Source: Liriodendron chinense
Lineage: Eukaryota; Streptophyta; Magnoliopsida; Magnoliales; Magnoliaceae
Assembly (NCBI GenBank): GCA_003013855.2
Contig: PVNU02000930.1
Location: 28,788-92,787 of the forward strand
Direction: 5' to 3'
Length of the DNA stretch: 64,000 nucleotides
How positions within the stretch are numbered: the first letter of the stretch is position 1; each line of letters begins with the position of its first letter. The position numbers were made by a program, and so were the translations under genes. Below, piece after piece: positions 1 to 8,137 of the stretch. The notes below the pieces were generated by a model, which made no database searches, was not told the origin of the DNA, and worked only from the letters and a program-made list of their open reading frames with translations.

Positions 1-160
1 AAATCGGTGAGGCAAATCCCACATATGGTTTCAACAGCTTCATTGGACTTGGGAACTCCACTTTTACTAAGTTCCATGGCCTCAACCTTCCTTGTGAGGT
101 TGGTTATCCATGCATTCACATCGTCTTCCTCCTTAAGGACATAGATCCCTCATTTCTCTT
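1..160 (-). pseudogene. gag: gag of B, zinc-knuckle side (fragment)
   Basis: Reverse-strand translation matches the middle of the Athila gag of A (residues about 295-345): the acidic linker, the ANLTRKVEAMELSK-like stretch and the first half of the CCHC knuckle (CGICLTD) at the window edge. It continues the gag at 2127-3001 across solo LTR S. B's frame is already broken by frameshifts in its N-terminal part, so no functional protein is expected. The distal gag and all of pol are outside the window. Confidence 0.82.
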
Positions 161-220
161 GAGTGTGAAATTACGGTTTTACCGCTTGTAGAGACACTTG
201 GAGATATGTCTATGGACCTA

Positions 221-241
221 GGGGGGGGGGGGGGGGGGGGG
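221..241 (+). repeat. Homopolymer run of 21 G
   Basis: Twenty-one consecutive G near the end of solo LTR S. The corresponding place in element C (53666-53680) has only a short C-rich stretch on the LTR sense strand, so this is an expansion of an existing tract, or a consensus error. Confidence 0.9.
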
Positions 242-1483
242 TGAATAAGACCATTGAAATTCTTATCGCCTACTTGCACAATTCAACAAAATAAGCTATG
301 TAAGCAAGAACACCTCGGCTTCCAAGCCTTGGTGGGTCCAATCACAAGACTAGCAAGAGTATAAGCAATAAATAATCCTAGTCTAAGCATGCATAGGTAA
401 AGAAAATATTTAACTAATCAAGCTCCTAGCATATGCATCTTGTGTAAACTTATGAGAGTGGATCAATGAGCTCAAGTCTACACAAGTAGTGAAGGTGCAT
501 CTTGTGTGGGGATGTCTAAAAAGTGCCTAGCATACATTCCTATCAAACATGCATAATTAAGCAATTAAACTAACAATATGAAGATATGAATGTGCTCAAG
601 AACAATCACAAACACAAGGATGTATAGTGGTTCGACTACGTGTCTACTCCACTCCCGGTTCAAGTACTCAACCCCTTTGAGCACACCGGCATTCACTAAC
701 GGAGGTTTTAAATGAGGTTCACCTCACAACCTTTACACGGAGGTTTTGTCGGTTCACCTCTCAACCGTATCCGGAGTTTTAGACATAGGCTAACTCTCAA
801 CCTAATCGCACATTTACTCCCGTGTCGGAGGCTCCCCCTTGGAGACTTAGTTTAGGCCCGGCTGACGGGCCAAGGAACGACTAACGTCCCTAGGTCGAGT
901 TCGAAAAACAAACTCTAAAATGGACTCTCAAATAAGACAACCTACTTGTCGGATGAGCCCCTTGTTTAGCGCCGGATTGGGTTGCTTGATCTCCGCTCTC
1001 CCGTGCTTCAATCAGCTTCCCTTTGCTCCCTCGATCGTGCCGCCGTTGCGTCGCCAATGCCTCAGCCACATTCGATCAAACACCTTGCATGCGATGCCTT
1101 GAAATGCCCAAGGTGCTAGGAGGATGGGTTTGAGAACTCTACAACTTAGTGGGAATGGGTTTCCTAGAGTCTCTTACCTACAACGATCTCATCTTCTAGT
1201 TTAGGACAAAGGATTTGCCAATCAAGAAGCTTCCTAACTCTAGAGATCAAGAGGGGATGAAGGTCATCTTCTTCATGAGCTTGGAATGCTCTAATCTTGT
1301 GTTAAAGTACAAGGAAGATGCCTTGCATAGGTCAAGGATTAAGCCTCAAAAGATCTCCTTCAATGGTGGCTTTTCTCCCTAAAAAATCCCTCTTGCAATG
1401 CCCAAAAACGGAGCTCTATATGTAGGAAAAGAGAGCCCTAACGGTCAGAAAACGGGCATAAAATGGCTATAAGCCGACCTGTC

Positions 1484-1788
1484 CCGACCGGTCATGACCG
1501 GTCGGACTCCCCTACTGAAGGGTATCAAGGTGCTAGGCCAAACACATGGGCCGACCGGTCATGACCGGTCGGACCCTCTCACTGGACAGCCAAAACACAT
1601 CAGGCCGACCGGTCATGACCGGTCGGCGCACCTTGCTGTACAAGCTGATCACATCAGGCCGACCGGTCATGACCGGTCGGCCCCCCTTGCTGATCTCCTT
1701 CATTTGTGAAGGCCGACCGGTCATGACCGGTCGGCTGGATCTATGCAAATGCAGCAGGGCTGCTAGCCGACCGGTCATGACCGGTCGG
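1484..1788. repeat. Palindrome array in Ty1 solo LTR, 6 units, 54-bp period
   Basis: Six perfect 22-bp palindromes at 1484, 1551, 1605, 1659, 1713 and 1767. Each is two GACCGGTC boxes separated by AT and flanked by CC and GG. The last five are exactly 54 bp apart. The 32-bp intervals between units differ from each other. The array lies 338-642 bp from the LTR start, just upstream of the TATA-like region. Confidence 0.95.
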
Positions 1789-2126
1789 ACCAGCCTGGTT
1801 CTTCCCTCCATAAAGCTGAACTCCTCATGTTTCAGCCTATCCTTTTAAGCCAAGGATAGGGTGATCAAATGGGACTCCTAGGGCCGATCTATGATGACTA
1901 AATGTACTCCAATATGGTCAAGGTCATCAAAGATACAAAGGGGATGGGTTTTGGTCAAGGTTAAGGCACCAAGGCATCACTTTTACCTGAATCTACTTCC
2001 TTGATGCAGCCGGTCCGTCTTAAGTCTTCAGTCTTCGTCTTCATTGGGCTCAACGACACTAGACTCATCGACGTAAGTGATTGACAAACAAGGTGCACTA
2101 GTATGCCATGGAAAAGTGCACTAACA

Positions 2127-3001
2127 GAGTGGGCTTGGAGTTATTGGGTTTATCCGATGTATCCCAAGATTGGGCATTTTCAGCCAACATGTCCAAGTAA
2201 CTCCAAGCCTCATCTGGATTTTTACTCATAAACTCGCCATTGCACATCATCTCCACAAATTGGCGCATATTGGAACTTAATCCATCATTGAAAAAGTTTA
2301 TAATTCGCCAACTCTCATAGCCATGATGTGGGCAAGCAAGCAGGAGGTCCTTAAATCTTTCCCAACATTGAAAAAAGATTCACCTTCTTTAGCTGAGAAA
2401 TTCATTATGGCCCTTCGAAGGGTGTTCGTTTTATGAGCCGGGAAGAACTTTTTTAAGAATTCCCGGTTCATCTCAACCCATGACCCAATCGAATGTGGTC
2501 TAAGAGAGTGAAGCCAATCTTTGGCTCTTTCTTTCAAAGTGAAGGGAAAAAGTTTAAGTCTGATAGTATCCTCGGAAACATTGGTGTAATGCAAGGTGGC
2601 CAACACTTCTTCGAATTCTTGCAAGTGTAAGTATGGGCGGTCAAAGTCTAGCCCATGGAACTTTCGTAAGAGTTGAATTACACTCGGTTTTATGTCAAAG
2701 TTTCCACCGTTTGCTGGTAGAATCACGCAAGAGGGTGTAATTGCTCGGGCAGGTTGTAGGTAGTCCCGTAGTGATCTCATTGGAGGAACATTATGTACCT
2801 CATTCTCTCCTACTCCTTCCTGATTTGCGTTTGTAGTTGGAGTAGGGGGGGGAGAGGATTCCTTAAAGGTGTTTGTTCCATACTCTCCAAACTTTCACAA
2901 TGCTCTTGGTAATTTCGGACTCGTCTATGGACTGACAATGGTCCAACTAAACCACCTTCAAATTGGAGACGATTTGAATGGTTACGTTCCCAACGGGACA
3001 T
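2127..3001 (-). pseudogene. gag: gag of B, N-terminal part
   Basis: Reverse-strand copy of the Athila gag N-terminal half, starting at an ATG at 3001 (MSRWERNHSNR, the same start as A at 5087). It carries the proline-rich linker and the retrotransposon gag core (LKLFPFTLKERAKDWLHSL). Two frameshifts break it: one in the proline-rich linker near 2850 (a G/A-rich run) and one near 2365, where a base is missing compared with A. It stops at the GAGTG target site of solo LTR S and resumes at 160. Product if intact: the structural particle protein. As it stands it is non-coding. Confidence 0.85.
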
Positions 3002-3235
3002 AAACCACTCAACCAAAAACTAAAACTAATCTTAAATCCTAGAAAACTGTAATCTGAAATTAATCTAAAAAAAATTCTGCAAAAACCTAAGTTAGAAAGG
3101 TATCACCTGATGCGCTTGAACTAGAGAAGAATTCCTACAAAACAGAAAGAATTTGTTTAGTTCTAAAAAAATCAGAAAAAAACTACCTACTTCTACTTCT
3201 ACAGCCACTGAACTATTTGAAAACCGTTATCTAAA

Positions 3236-3253
3236 TCCCCGGCAATGGCGCCA
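3236..3253 (-). other. Primer-binding site of B
   Basis: On the minus strand this reads TGGCGCCATTGCCGGGGA, the Athila-type PBS usually assigned to tRNA-Asp, with one difference from the commonest form. It lies 6 nt inside the LTR end at 3260. Confidence 0.85.
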
Positions 3254-3259
3254 AAAACT

Positions 3260-3417
3260 TGTTCGCTTACCTCAAGTGTAAGGCTGTGATGTAGTAATAA
3301 ATCTCGGTAAGACCGAGGACGATCCATAGGGAAATAGAAACAACTTCCAAACCACTCCAGCAACTCAGTTTTTGGAAGAAAATCAGATTCAATTGAGTAT
3401 TTAACTAAAACAGTAAC
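3260..3417 (-). repeat. 5' LTR of B, 3'-terminal piece
   Basis: The last 158 bp of B's 5' LTR, ending TGTTCGC at 3260 (plus strand). It was separated from the rest of the LTR (13101-14390) by insertion of A. The last five bases, GTAAC at 3413-3417, are the target site duplicated at 13096-13100. Confidence 0.9.
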
Positions 3418-3667
3418 TGTTGAACCTCCAATTTATACATTGCATTGCCCATTACACTACATAGTTTGCATGATTTTCATGGTTTAAAGGCCCACCTAAC
3501 ACGTGTTTCTGTGATTGTAGGGATGAGAGTGGATTTCATCAAATTGGAGCCAAAAGAATGTATTTGAAGACATTGCATGAAGTCCTAGGATGGATCAAAG
3601 AAAGAAGAAGAAAAAGGGAGAAAAGAGAATGAAGAAAAGAAGAAAAAGTGGAAGAAAAACCAAGGCT

Positions 3668-3947
3668 GACCGGTCGTCCGACCGGTCAGCCACGTAAAAG
3701 ATGTAAATGGAAGGAGGCCGACCGGTCTTGACCGGTCGGCCAGGAAGGCTGGACACATTGCATTGGGGCCGACCGGTCATGACCGGTCGGCCATAGGCAC
3801 TGGATGAAGGATAAAAAGCCCGACCGGTCATGACCGGTCGGGCATGCACGCTGGAACAATGGACAATCCACGCCGACCGGTCATGACCGGTCGGCTGAGC
3901 TCTCTGGAGTATTTGAAAAGCCAGGCCGACCGGTCACGACCGGTCGG
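3668..3947. repeat. Palindrome array in A 5' LTR, 6 units, 51-53-bp period
   Basis: Two GACCGGTC boxes per unit with a short spacer. The first unit (3668-3687) has spacer GTCC. The other five, with CC/GG flanks, start at 3718, 3769, 3820, 3873 and 3926, with spacers TT, AT, AT, AT and AC. Intervals differ but each keeps a CTGGA core. The array ends 97 bp before the TATA box. Confidence 0.95.
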
Positions 3948-4043
3948 CCCTGCGTAAGAAGTCTCCTTTCTAAATTGGGACTCCGAAAATTGCTGCGCAA
4001 TGCGAAGGCTTTCGCAGAATCCGACGCAAGGGGGGCTTGTTGC

Positions 4044-4050
4044 TATAAAA
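4044..4050 (+). promoter_or_regulatory. TATA box of A 5' LTR
   Basis: TATAAAA in the context GCTATAAAAGGCCACC. The same CTATAAAAGG block occurs at the same relative place in B, D, E, F and Q, with near matches in G and K, so transcription probably starts about 30 bp downstream. Confidence 0.8.
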
Positions 4051-4211
4051 GGCCACCTAGGGGCTCTCCCTAAGGCATCAGAGAAGAGAAGGAACGTGAG
4101 TTTGGAGGCTGAAGGCGACTGTGGAGCGTCTGCAACATCTATTTTCGGGTTTTTCTAGTTTTATGCTTTATTTTTGAGCTTTTAGTTGTGGCATGACTAT
4201 GCTCGGCTAAA

Positions 4212-4235
4212 ACCTCTCAGCTAAGGCTGAGAGGT
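4212..4235 (+). other. Conserved hairpin 1 in the LTR leader
   Basis: Perfect 10-bp stem ACCTCTCAGC / GCTGAGAGGT with loop TAAG, about 165 nt after the TATA box. Counterparts: 12454-12477, 13561-13584 (B), 15481-15504 (D), 17508-17531 (E), 18421-18444 (F), 34792-34815 (K), 59436-59459 (O) and, degenerate, 30314-30335 (Q). D, E, F and O have T:A where A has C:G at the same pair, a compensatory change. Confidence 0.75.
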
Positions 4236-4352
4236 GAAGCTTGTAGCCAGTTCTATGTTAATTTCAGTTTGATTCAAGTATTTTTTTAATTCAAGGTTAG
4301 AATTTTCTTATGTTCAGTCCAAAAGATGGTAGTTTGAGATGTCTTATCTGAG

Positions 4353-4373
4353 TTCATGTGCTCCGGACATGAA
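4353..4373 (+). other. Conserved hairpin 2 in the LTR leader (UNCG-type loop)
   Basis: Arms TTCATGT / ACATGAA enclose GCTCCGG. The inner C-TCCG-G fits a UNCG tetraloop. F (18571-18591), G and K have C-TTCG-G at the same place, also a UNCG loop. B has TCCG. Confidence 0.6.
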
Positions 4374-4858
4374 TTCCTTTTAATTCTCTGAGATTATCAC
4401 AGGTTGCTTGTTTAGATTCGAATTATAGTAATCCTTGAGCAGGCCATAGTCCATAGACATGGCTGTTACTCCGCAGGCTATGAATTTGAATTCTACATTG
4501 ATTGAATGGACTTGAACTTGGAAGTTCAACTTGAATTGGATGAATGTGTGTGAATGCTTTATTTTCCAACTAGATGAGAGATAGGACTTCAAATCTAGTT
4601 GTGTTCTCTACTTGGATTGACTGAATTAACATAGGATTGCTACAAGTGGATCCTTGAAAGCCTTAGTACATTATATCTCTGATTTTTCATTAAGTTACTG
4701 TTTTAATTAAACATCCCATTGAAATTGAATTTGTTCTATTAAACTGAGTTGCTGGAGTAATTAGGAAGCTGTTACTCTTTCCCTGTGGATCGACCTCGGT
4801 CTTACCGAGATTTATTACTACATCGCAGCCTTACACTTGAGGCGAGCGAACAAGTTTT

Positions 4859-4876
4859 TGGCGCCGCTGCCGGGGA
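4859..4876 (+). other. Primer-binding site of A
   Basis: TGGCGCCGCTGCCGGGGA, Athila-type PBS (usually tRNA-Asp), 6 nt after the LTR end. It primes minus-strand DNA synthesis. Confidence 0.9.
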
Positions 4877-5086
4877 AATTAGATAATAGTTTTCAAATAG
4901 TTTCAGTGGCTGTAGAAGTAGATAGGTTTTTCTGATTTTTCTTAGAACTAACAAAGTTTTCTGTTTTGTAGGAATTCTTCTTTCAGTTCAAGCGCATCAG
5001 GTGATACCTTTCTAACTTAGTTTTTAGAATTTTCAGATTGCAGTTTTCTAGGTTAGGATTAGTTTTGATTTCTGATTGAGTGGTTT

Positions 5087-6703
5087 ATGTCCCGTTGGGA
5101 ACGTAACCATTCAAATCGTCTCCAATCTGAAGGTGGTTTAGTTGGACCATTGTCAGTCCATAGACGAGTCCGGAATTATCAAGAGCATTGTGAAAGTTTG
5201 GGGAGTATGGAGCAAACACCCTTAAGGAATCCTCCACCCCCTACTCCAACCACAAACGCAAATCAGGAAGGAGTAGGAGAGAATGAGGTACATAATGTTC
5301 CTCCAATGAGATCACTACGGGATTACCTACAACCTGCTCGTACAATTACACCTTCTTGCATAGTTCTACCAGCTAACGGTGGGACCCTTGACATAAAACC
5401 GGGAGTAATCCAACTTTTACCTAAATTCCATGGGCTAGACTCTGACCGCCCATACTTACACTTGCAAGAATTCGAAGAAGTGTTGGCCACCTTGCATTAT
5501 CCCAATGTTTCTGGGGATACAATCAGACTTAAACTTTTTCCCTTCACCTTGAAAGAAAGAGCCAAAGATTGGCTTCACTCTCTTAGACCATATTCGATTG
5601 GGTCATGGGTTGAGATGAACCGGGAATTCTTGAAAAAGTTCTTCCCAGCTCATAAGACAAACACTCTTCGAAGGGCCATAATGAATTTCTCAGCAAAAGA
5701 GGGTGAATCATTCTTTCAATGTTGGGAAAGATTTAAGGAACTCCTGCTTGCTTGCCCACATCATGGCTATGAGAGTTGGCGAATTATAAATTTTTTCAAT
5801 GATGGATTAAGTCCTAATATGCGCCAATTTGTGGAAATGATGTGCAATGGCGAGTTTATGAGTAAAAATCCAGATGATGCTTGGAGTTACTTGGACATGT
5901 TGGCTGAAAATGCCCAATCTTGGGACACCTCGGATAAACCCAAGAACCCCAAGCCTACTCAAGAGAAAGGAGGGATATATGTCCTTAAAGAGGAAGACGA
6001 CGTAAATGCAAGGATAGCCAACCTCACAAGGAAAGTTGAGGCCATGGAACTTAGCAAAAATGGAGTTTCCAAGTCCAAGGAAGCTGTTGAAACCACATGT
6101 GGGATTTGTCTCACCGACTTACATGCTACGCAAGATTGTCCCACAATTCCTGCATTTAAGGAAGTGTTGCAAGAGACAGCCAATGCCACATATGGTTATC
6201 AACGGCCCTTCAATGGACCGGTAGGTAATACATACAATGAGAGTTGGAAGAACCACCTGAATTTCAGTTGGAAGAATGCCCCAACGGGCAATCCTACCAA
6301 CTCCCAAAGAGGGCCACCCATGCAAAATATGGCCCCACCTCAAGTCTCATTGGAGGATACTTTGAGAGCGTTTATGCAAGGGCAAGCGCAAATAAATGAA
6401 TCAAATCAGCAATTGTTCCAAGAGCTGAAAGTCTCGGTTGATGAGATTAAGGGACGCTTGAATGCTAGGGAAGGGACCTTTCCGGCCCAACCTCAGCCCA
6501 ATCCTAAGCAAGTACATGAAGTAAGCATCCCTAATCTTTCCAACCAAAACATGGAGCAAGCTAAATCCATTACCACCCTTAGAAGTGGTAAACAAATTGA
6601 CAAAACTATTCCGGTGAAGGCCGATGAGCCTAATGATCCGGTAAGTTCTGAGGATGAAAATGGATCTAACTTAGCCCCACAACAACCGGAACGCATTTAC
6701 TAG
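5087..6703 (+). CDS. gag: Gag of element A (538 aa)
   Basis: Structural protein of the virus-like particle. Residues 1-75 are a basic then proline-rich leader. About 105-250 is the retrotransposon gag core (LPKFHGLDS, LKLFPFTLKERAKDWLHSL, FLKKFFPAHKTNTLRR). Residues 338-351 are a perfect CX2CX4HX4C zinc knuckle (CGICLTDLHATQDC) for RNA binding. About 415-455 is a Gln/Glu-rich helical stretch. The ATG at 5087 was chosen because B has the same start and D-type leaders end just before it. The ORF ends at a TAG (6701-6703); protease follows in the same frame, and in K and F this position is not a stop. The natural product was therefore a Gag-Pol fusion and this stop is a lesion. Confidence 0.9.
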   Translation: MSRWERNHSNRLQSEGGLVGPLSVHRRVRNYQEHCESLGSMEQTPLRNPPPPTPTTNANQEGVGENEVHNVPPMRSLRDYLQPARTITPSCIVLPANGGTLDIKPGVIQLLPKFHGLDSDRPYLHLQEFEEVLATLHYPNVSGDTIRLKLFPFTLKERAKDWLHSLRPYSIGSWVEMNREFLKKFFPAHKTNTLRRAIMNFSAKEGESFFQCWERFKELLLACPHHGYESWRIINFFNDGLSPNMRQFVEMMCNGEFMSKNPDDAWSYLDMLAENAQSWDTSDKPKNPKPTQEKGGIYVLKEEDDVNARIANLTRKVEAMELSKNGVSKSKEAVETTCGICLTDLHATQDCPTIPAFKEVLQETANATYGYQRPFNGPVGNTYNESWKNHLNFSWKNAPTGNPTNSQRGPPMQNMAPPQVSLEDTLRAFMQGQAQINESNQQLFQELKVSVDEIKGRLNAREGTFPAQPQPNPKQVHEVSIPNLSNQNMEQAKSITTLRSGKQIDKTIPVKADEPNDPVSSEDENGSNLAPQQPERIY

Positions 6704-8137
6704 CCCACAGCACCATTCCCATCGAGATTGGTTGCCCCAAAATCTCTCCCAAATTCCCAAGATATTCTAGAGATTTTCAGACAAGTCAAGATCAATATCC
6801 CTTTGCTTGATGCCATCAAACAAATTCCCTCTTATGCCAAGTTTCTAAAAGACCTATGCACAACAAAACGCAAATATAATGTGCAGCAAAAGGCCTTCTT
6901 AACTGAGCAAGTGAGTGCCATCCTCACTCAAAAGACTCCCCCAAAATTCAAAGATCCCGGTAGTCCCACAGTTTCATGTATCATTGGAGACTACCGGATT
7001 GAACGTGCCTTGTTAGACTTGGGGGCGAGTGTGAACTTGATCCCATACTCGGTATATGAGCAATTGGGCCTTGGTGAATTAAAACCCACCAAAACCACAT
7101 TGCAACTCGCAGATAGATCTATCCGTGTACCGAGGGGGATAGTTGAGGATGTTCTAGTCCAAGTTGACAAATTCTACTACCCGGTAGATTTTATAGTCTT
7201 GGACACACAACCGGTTTTGGATGCTAGCACCCAAATACCGGTGATATTAGGCCGCCCATTCCTTGCCACATCAAACGCAATCATCAATTGCCGGAATGGG
7301 GTGATGCAAATATCTTTTGGAAACATGACACTAGAGGTAAATGTGTTTCATTTGGGCAAAAGACATAGGGATGTTGATGATGATGAGTTCTTCGATGTGA
7401 ACATGCTCGAAACTTTTGAAGAAGAAGAACTCCTCCAACTTGAACAACTAGAAAGCTTGGAGACATGCTTAGCACATATCATGGATTCCGAAGATCCCAT
7501 CAGTAGTGAGATTGTGCAGGCATTAAATATAGAAAGACCGGTAGTTGATACTAGCCGGTGGAGGCCCCATTTTGAAAAATTGCCACCAACCACATCAAGG
7601 CCTCTACCGTCTAGCATCAAACCACCGAAGCTTGACCTCAAACCATTGCCATCCGAGCTTAAATACGTATATTTGGGTCAAGAGGAAACGTTCCCAGTTG
7701 TCATTGCCTCTCACCTAGAGAAAGACCAAGAGCTCAAGTTGATTGAGCTACTCAAAGAACATCGGGAAGCCTTAGGTTGGACAATAGCGGATCTCAAAGG
7801 GATAGATCCTTCGGTTTGCACTCACCGTATACACCTTGAAGAAAACGCAAAAACGACTAGACAACCTCAAAGACGGTTAAATCCAAACATGATGGAGGTT
7901 GTCAAAGCTGAGGTGTTAAAGCTATTGGATGTGGGTATCATCTACCCCATCTCAGATAGCCAATGGGTGAGTCCTACCCAAGTTGTCCCCAAGAAATCCG
8001 GAATTACCATCATTGAAAACGCCAACAACGAGCTTATACCGACTAGGGTGACCACCGGTTGGCGTATGTGCATTGATTATAGGAAGCTAAATACGGTCAC
8101 TAGGAAAGACCACTTCCCTCTCCCATTTATGGATTAA
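6704..8137 (+). pseudogene. pol: Protease and N-terminal reverse transcriptase of A
   Basis: Continues the gag frame after the TAG at 6701 (first usable ATG 6728; ORF 469 aa). A conserved segment near residues 30-75 (FLKDLCTTKRKYNVQQKAFL) precedes the aspartic protease: RALLDLGASVNLIPYSVYEQLGLG, with the catalytic Asp in DLGAS, then VILGRPFLATSNAIIN. An acidic linker (EEEELLQLEQLE) leads into the RT N-terminus (SQWVSPTQVVPKK, WRMCIDYRKLNTVTRKDHFPLPFMD). A TAA at 8135-8137 cuts the reading frame in the RT fingers, and RT resumes in the same frame at 8141. F reads through this position. It belongs with the RT/RNase H/integrase segment that follows. Confidence 0.9.

Larger units (their letters stand above)
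166..2126 (-). mobile_element. Solo LTR S: Ty1/copia SIRE-type, 1961 bp
   Basis: A 1961-bp unit that starts TG and ends CA on the plus strand, with GAGTG on both sides (161-165 and 2127-2131). It interrupts B gag exactly, and no internal domain or second LTR is present, so it is a solo LTR left by LTR-LTR recombination. Read on the minus strand, its first 100 bases closely match the LTR start of element C (51813). Later blocks shared with C include the stretch at 640-860, which pairs with C 53100-53330. Orientation is therefore minus. It carries a palindrome array (1484-1788), a weak TATA-like block near 1418-1425 and a 21-base G run (221-241). Confidence 0.92.
3418..4852 (+). repeat. 5' LTR of A, 1435 bp
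   Basis: Begins TGTTGAACCTCC and ends GCGAGCGAACA. In order: U3 with a six-unit palindrome array (3668-3947), TATA box (4044-4050), then a long transcribed leader with hairpins at 4212-4235, 4353-4373 and 4443-4463. Nearly identical to 11660-13095. Confidence 0.96.

Noticed and set aside
920..1102. 60-aa ORF in solo LTR S
   Set aside because: Falls in a non-coding part of an LTR; no counterpart in C.
1484..1788. CRISPR-like array: 22-bp repeats with about 32-bp unique intervals
   Set aside because: The repeats are perfect two-sided palindromes inside the U3 of plant LTRs, recur in many LTRs, and no cas gene or prokaryotic context exists.
1494..1848. ORFs with repeated RPVMTGRP or PTGHDRS peptides (also at 3595-3871, 11837-12113, 13850-14248, 15768-16109, 23344-23662)
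   Set aside because: They are translations of the palindrome arrays on both strands and several frames; no start context, no conservation as protein.
6701..6703. Programmed read-through of TAG between gag and protease in A
   Set aside because: F and K have no stop at this place, and A has further lesions downstream; a private mutation is simpler.
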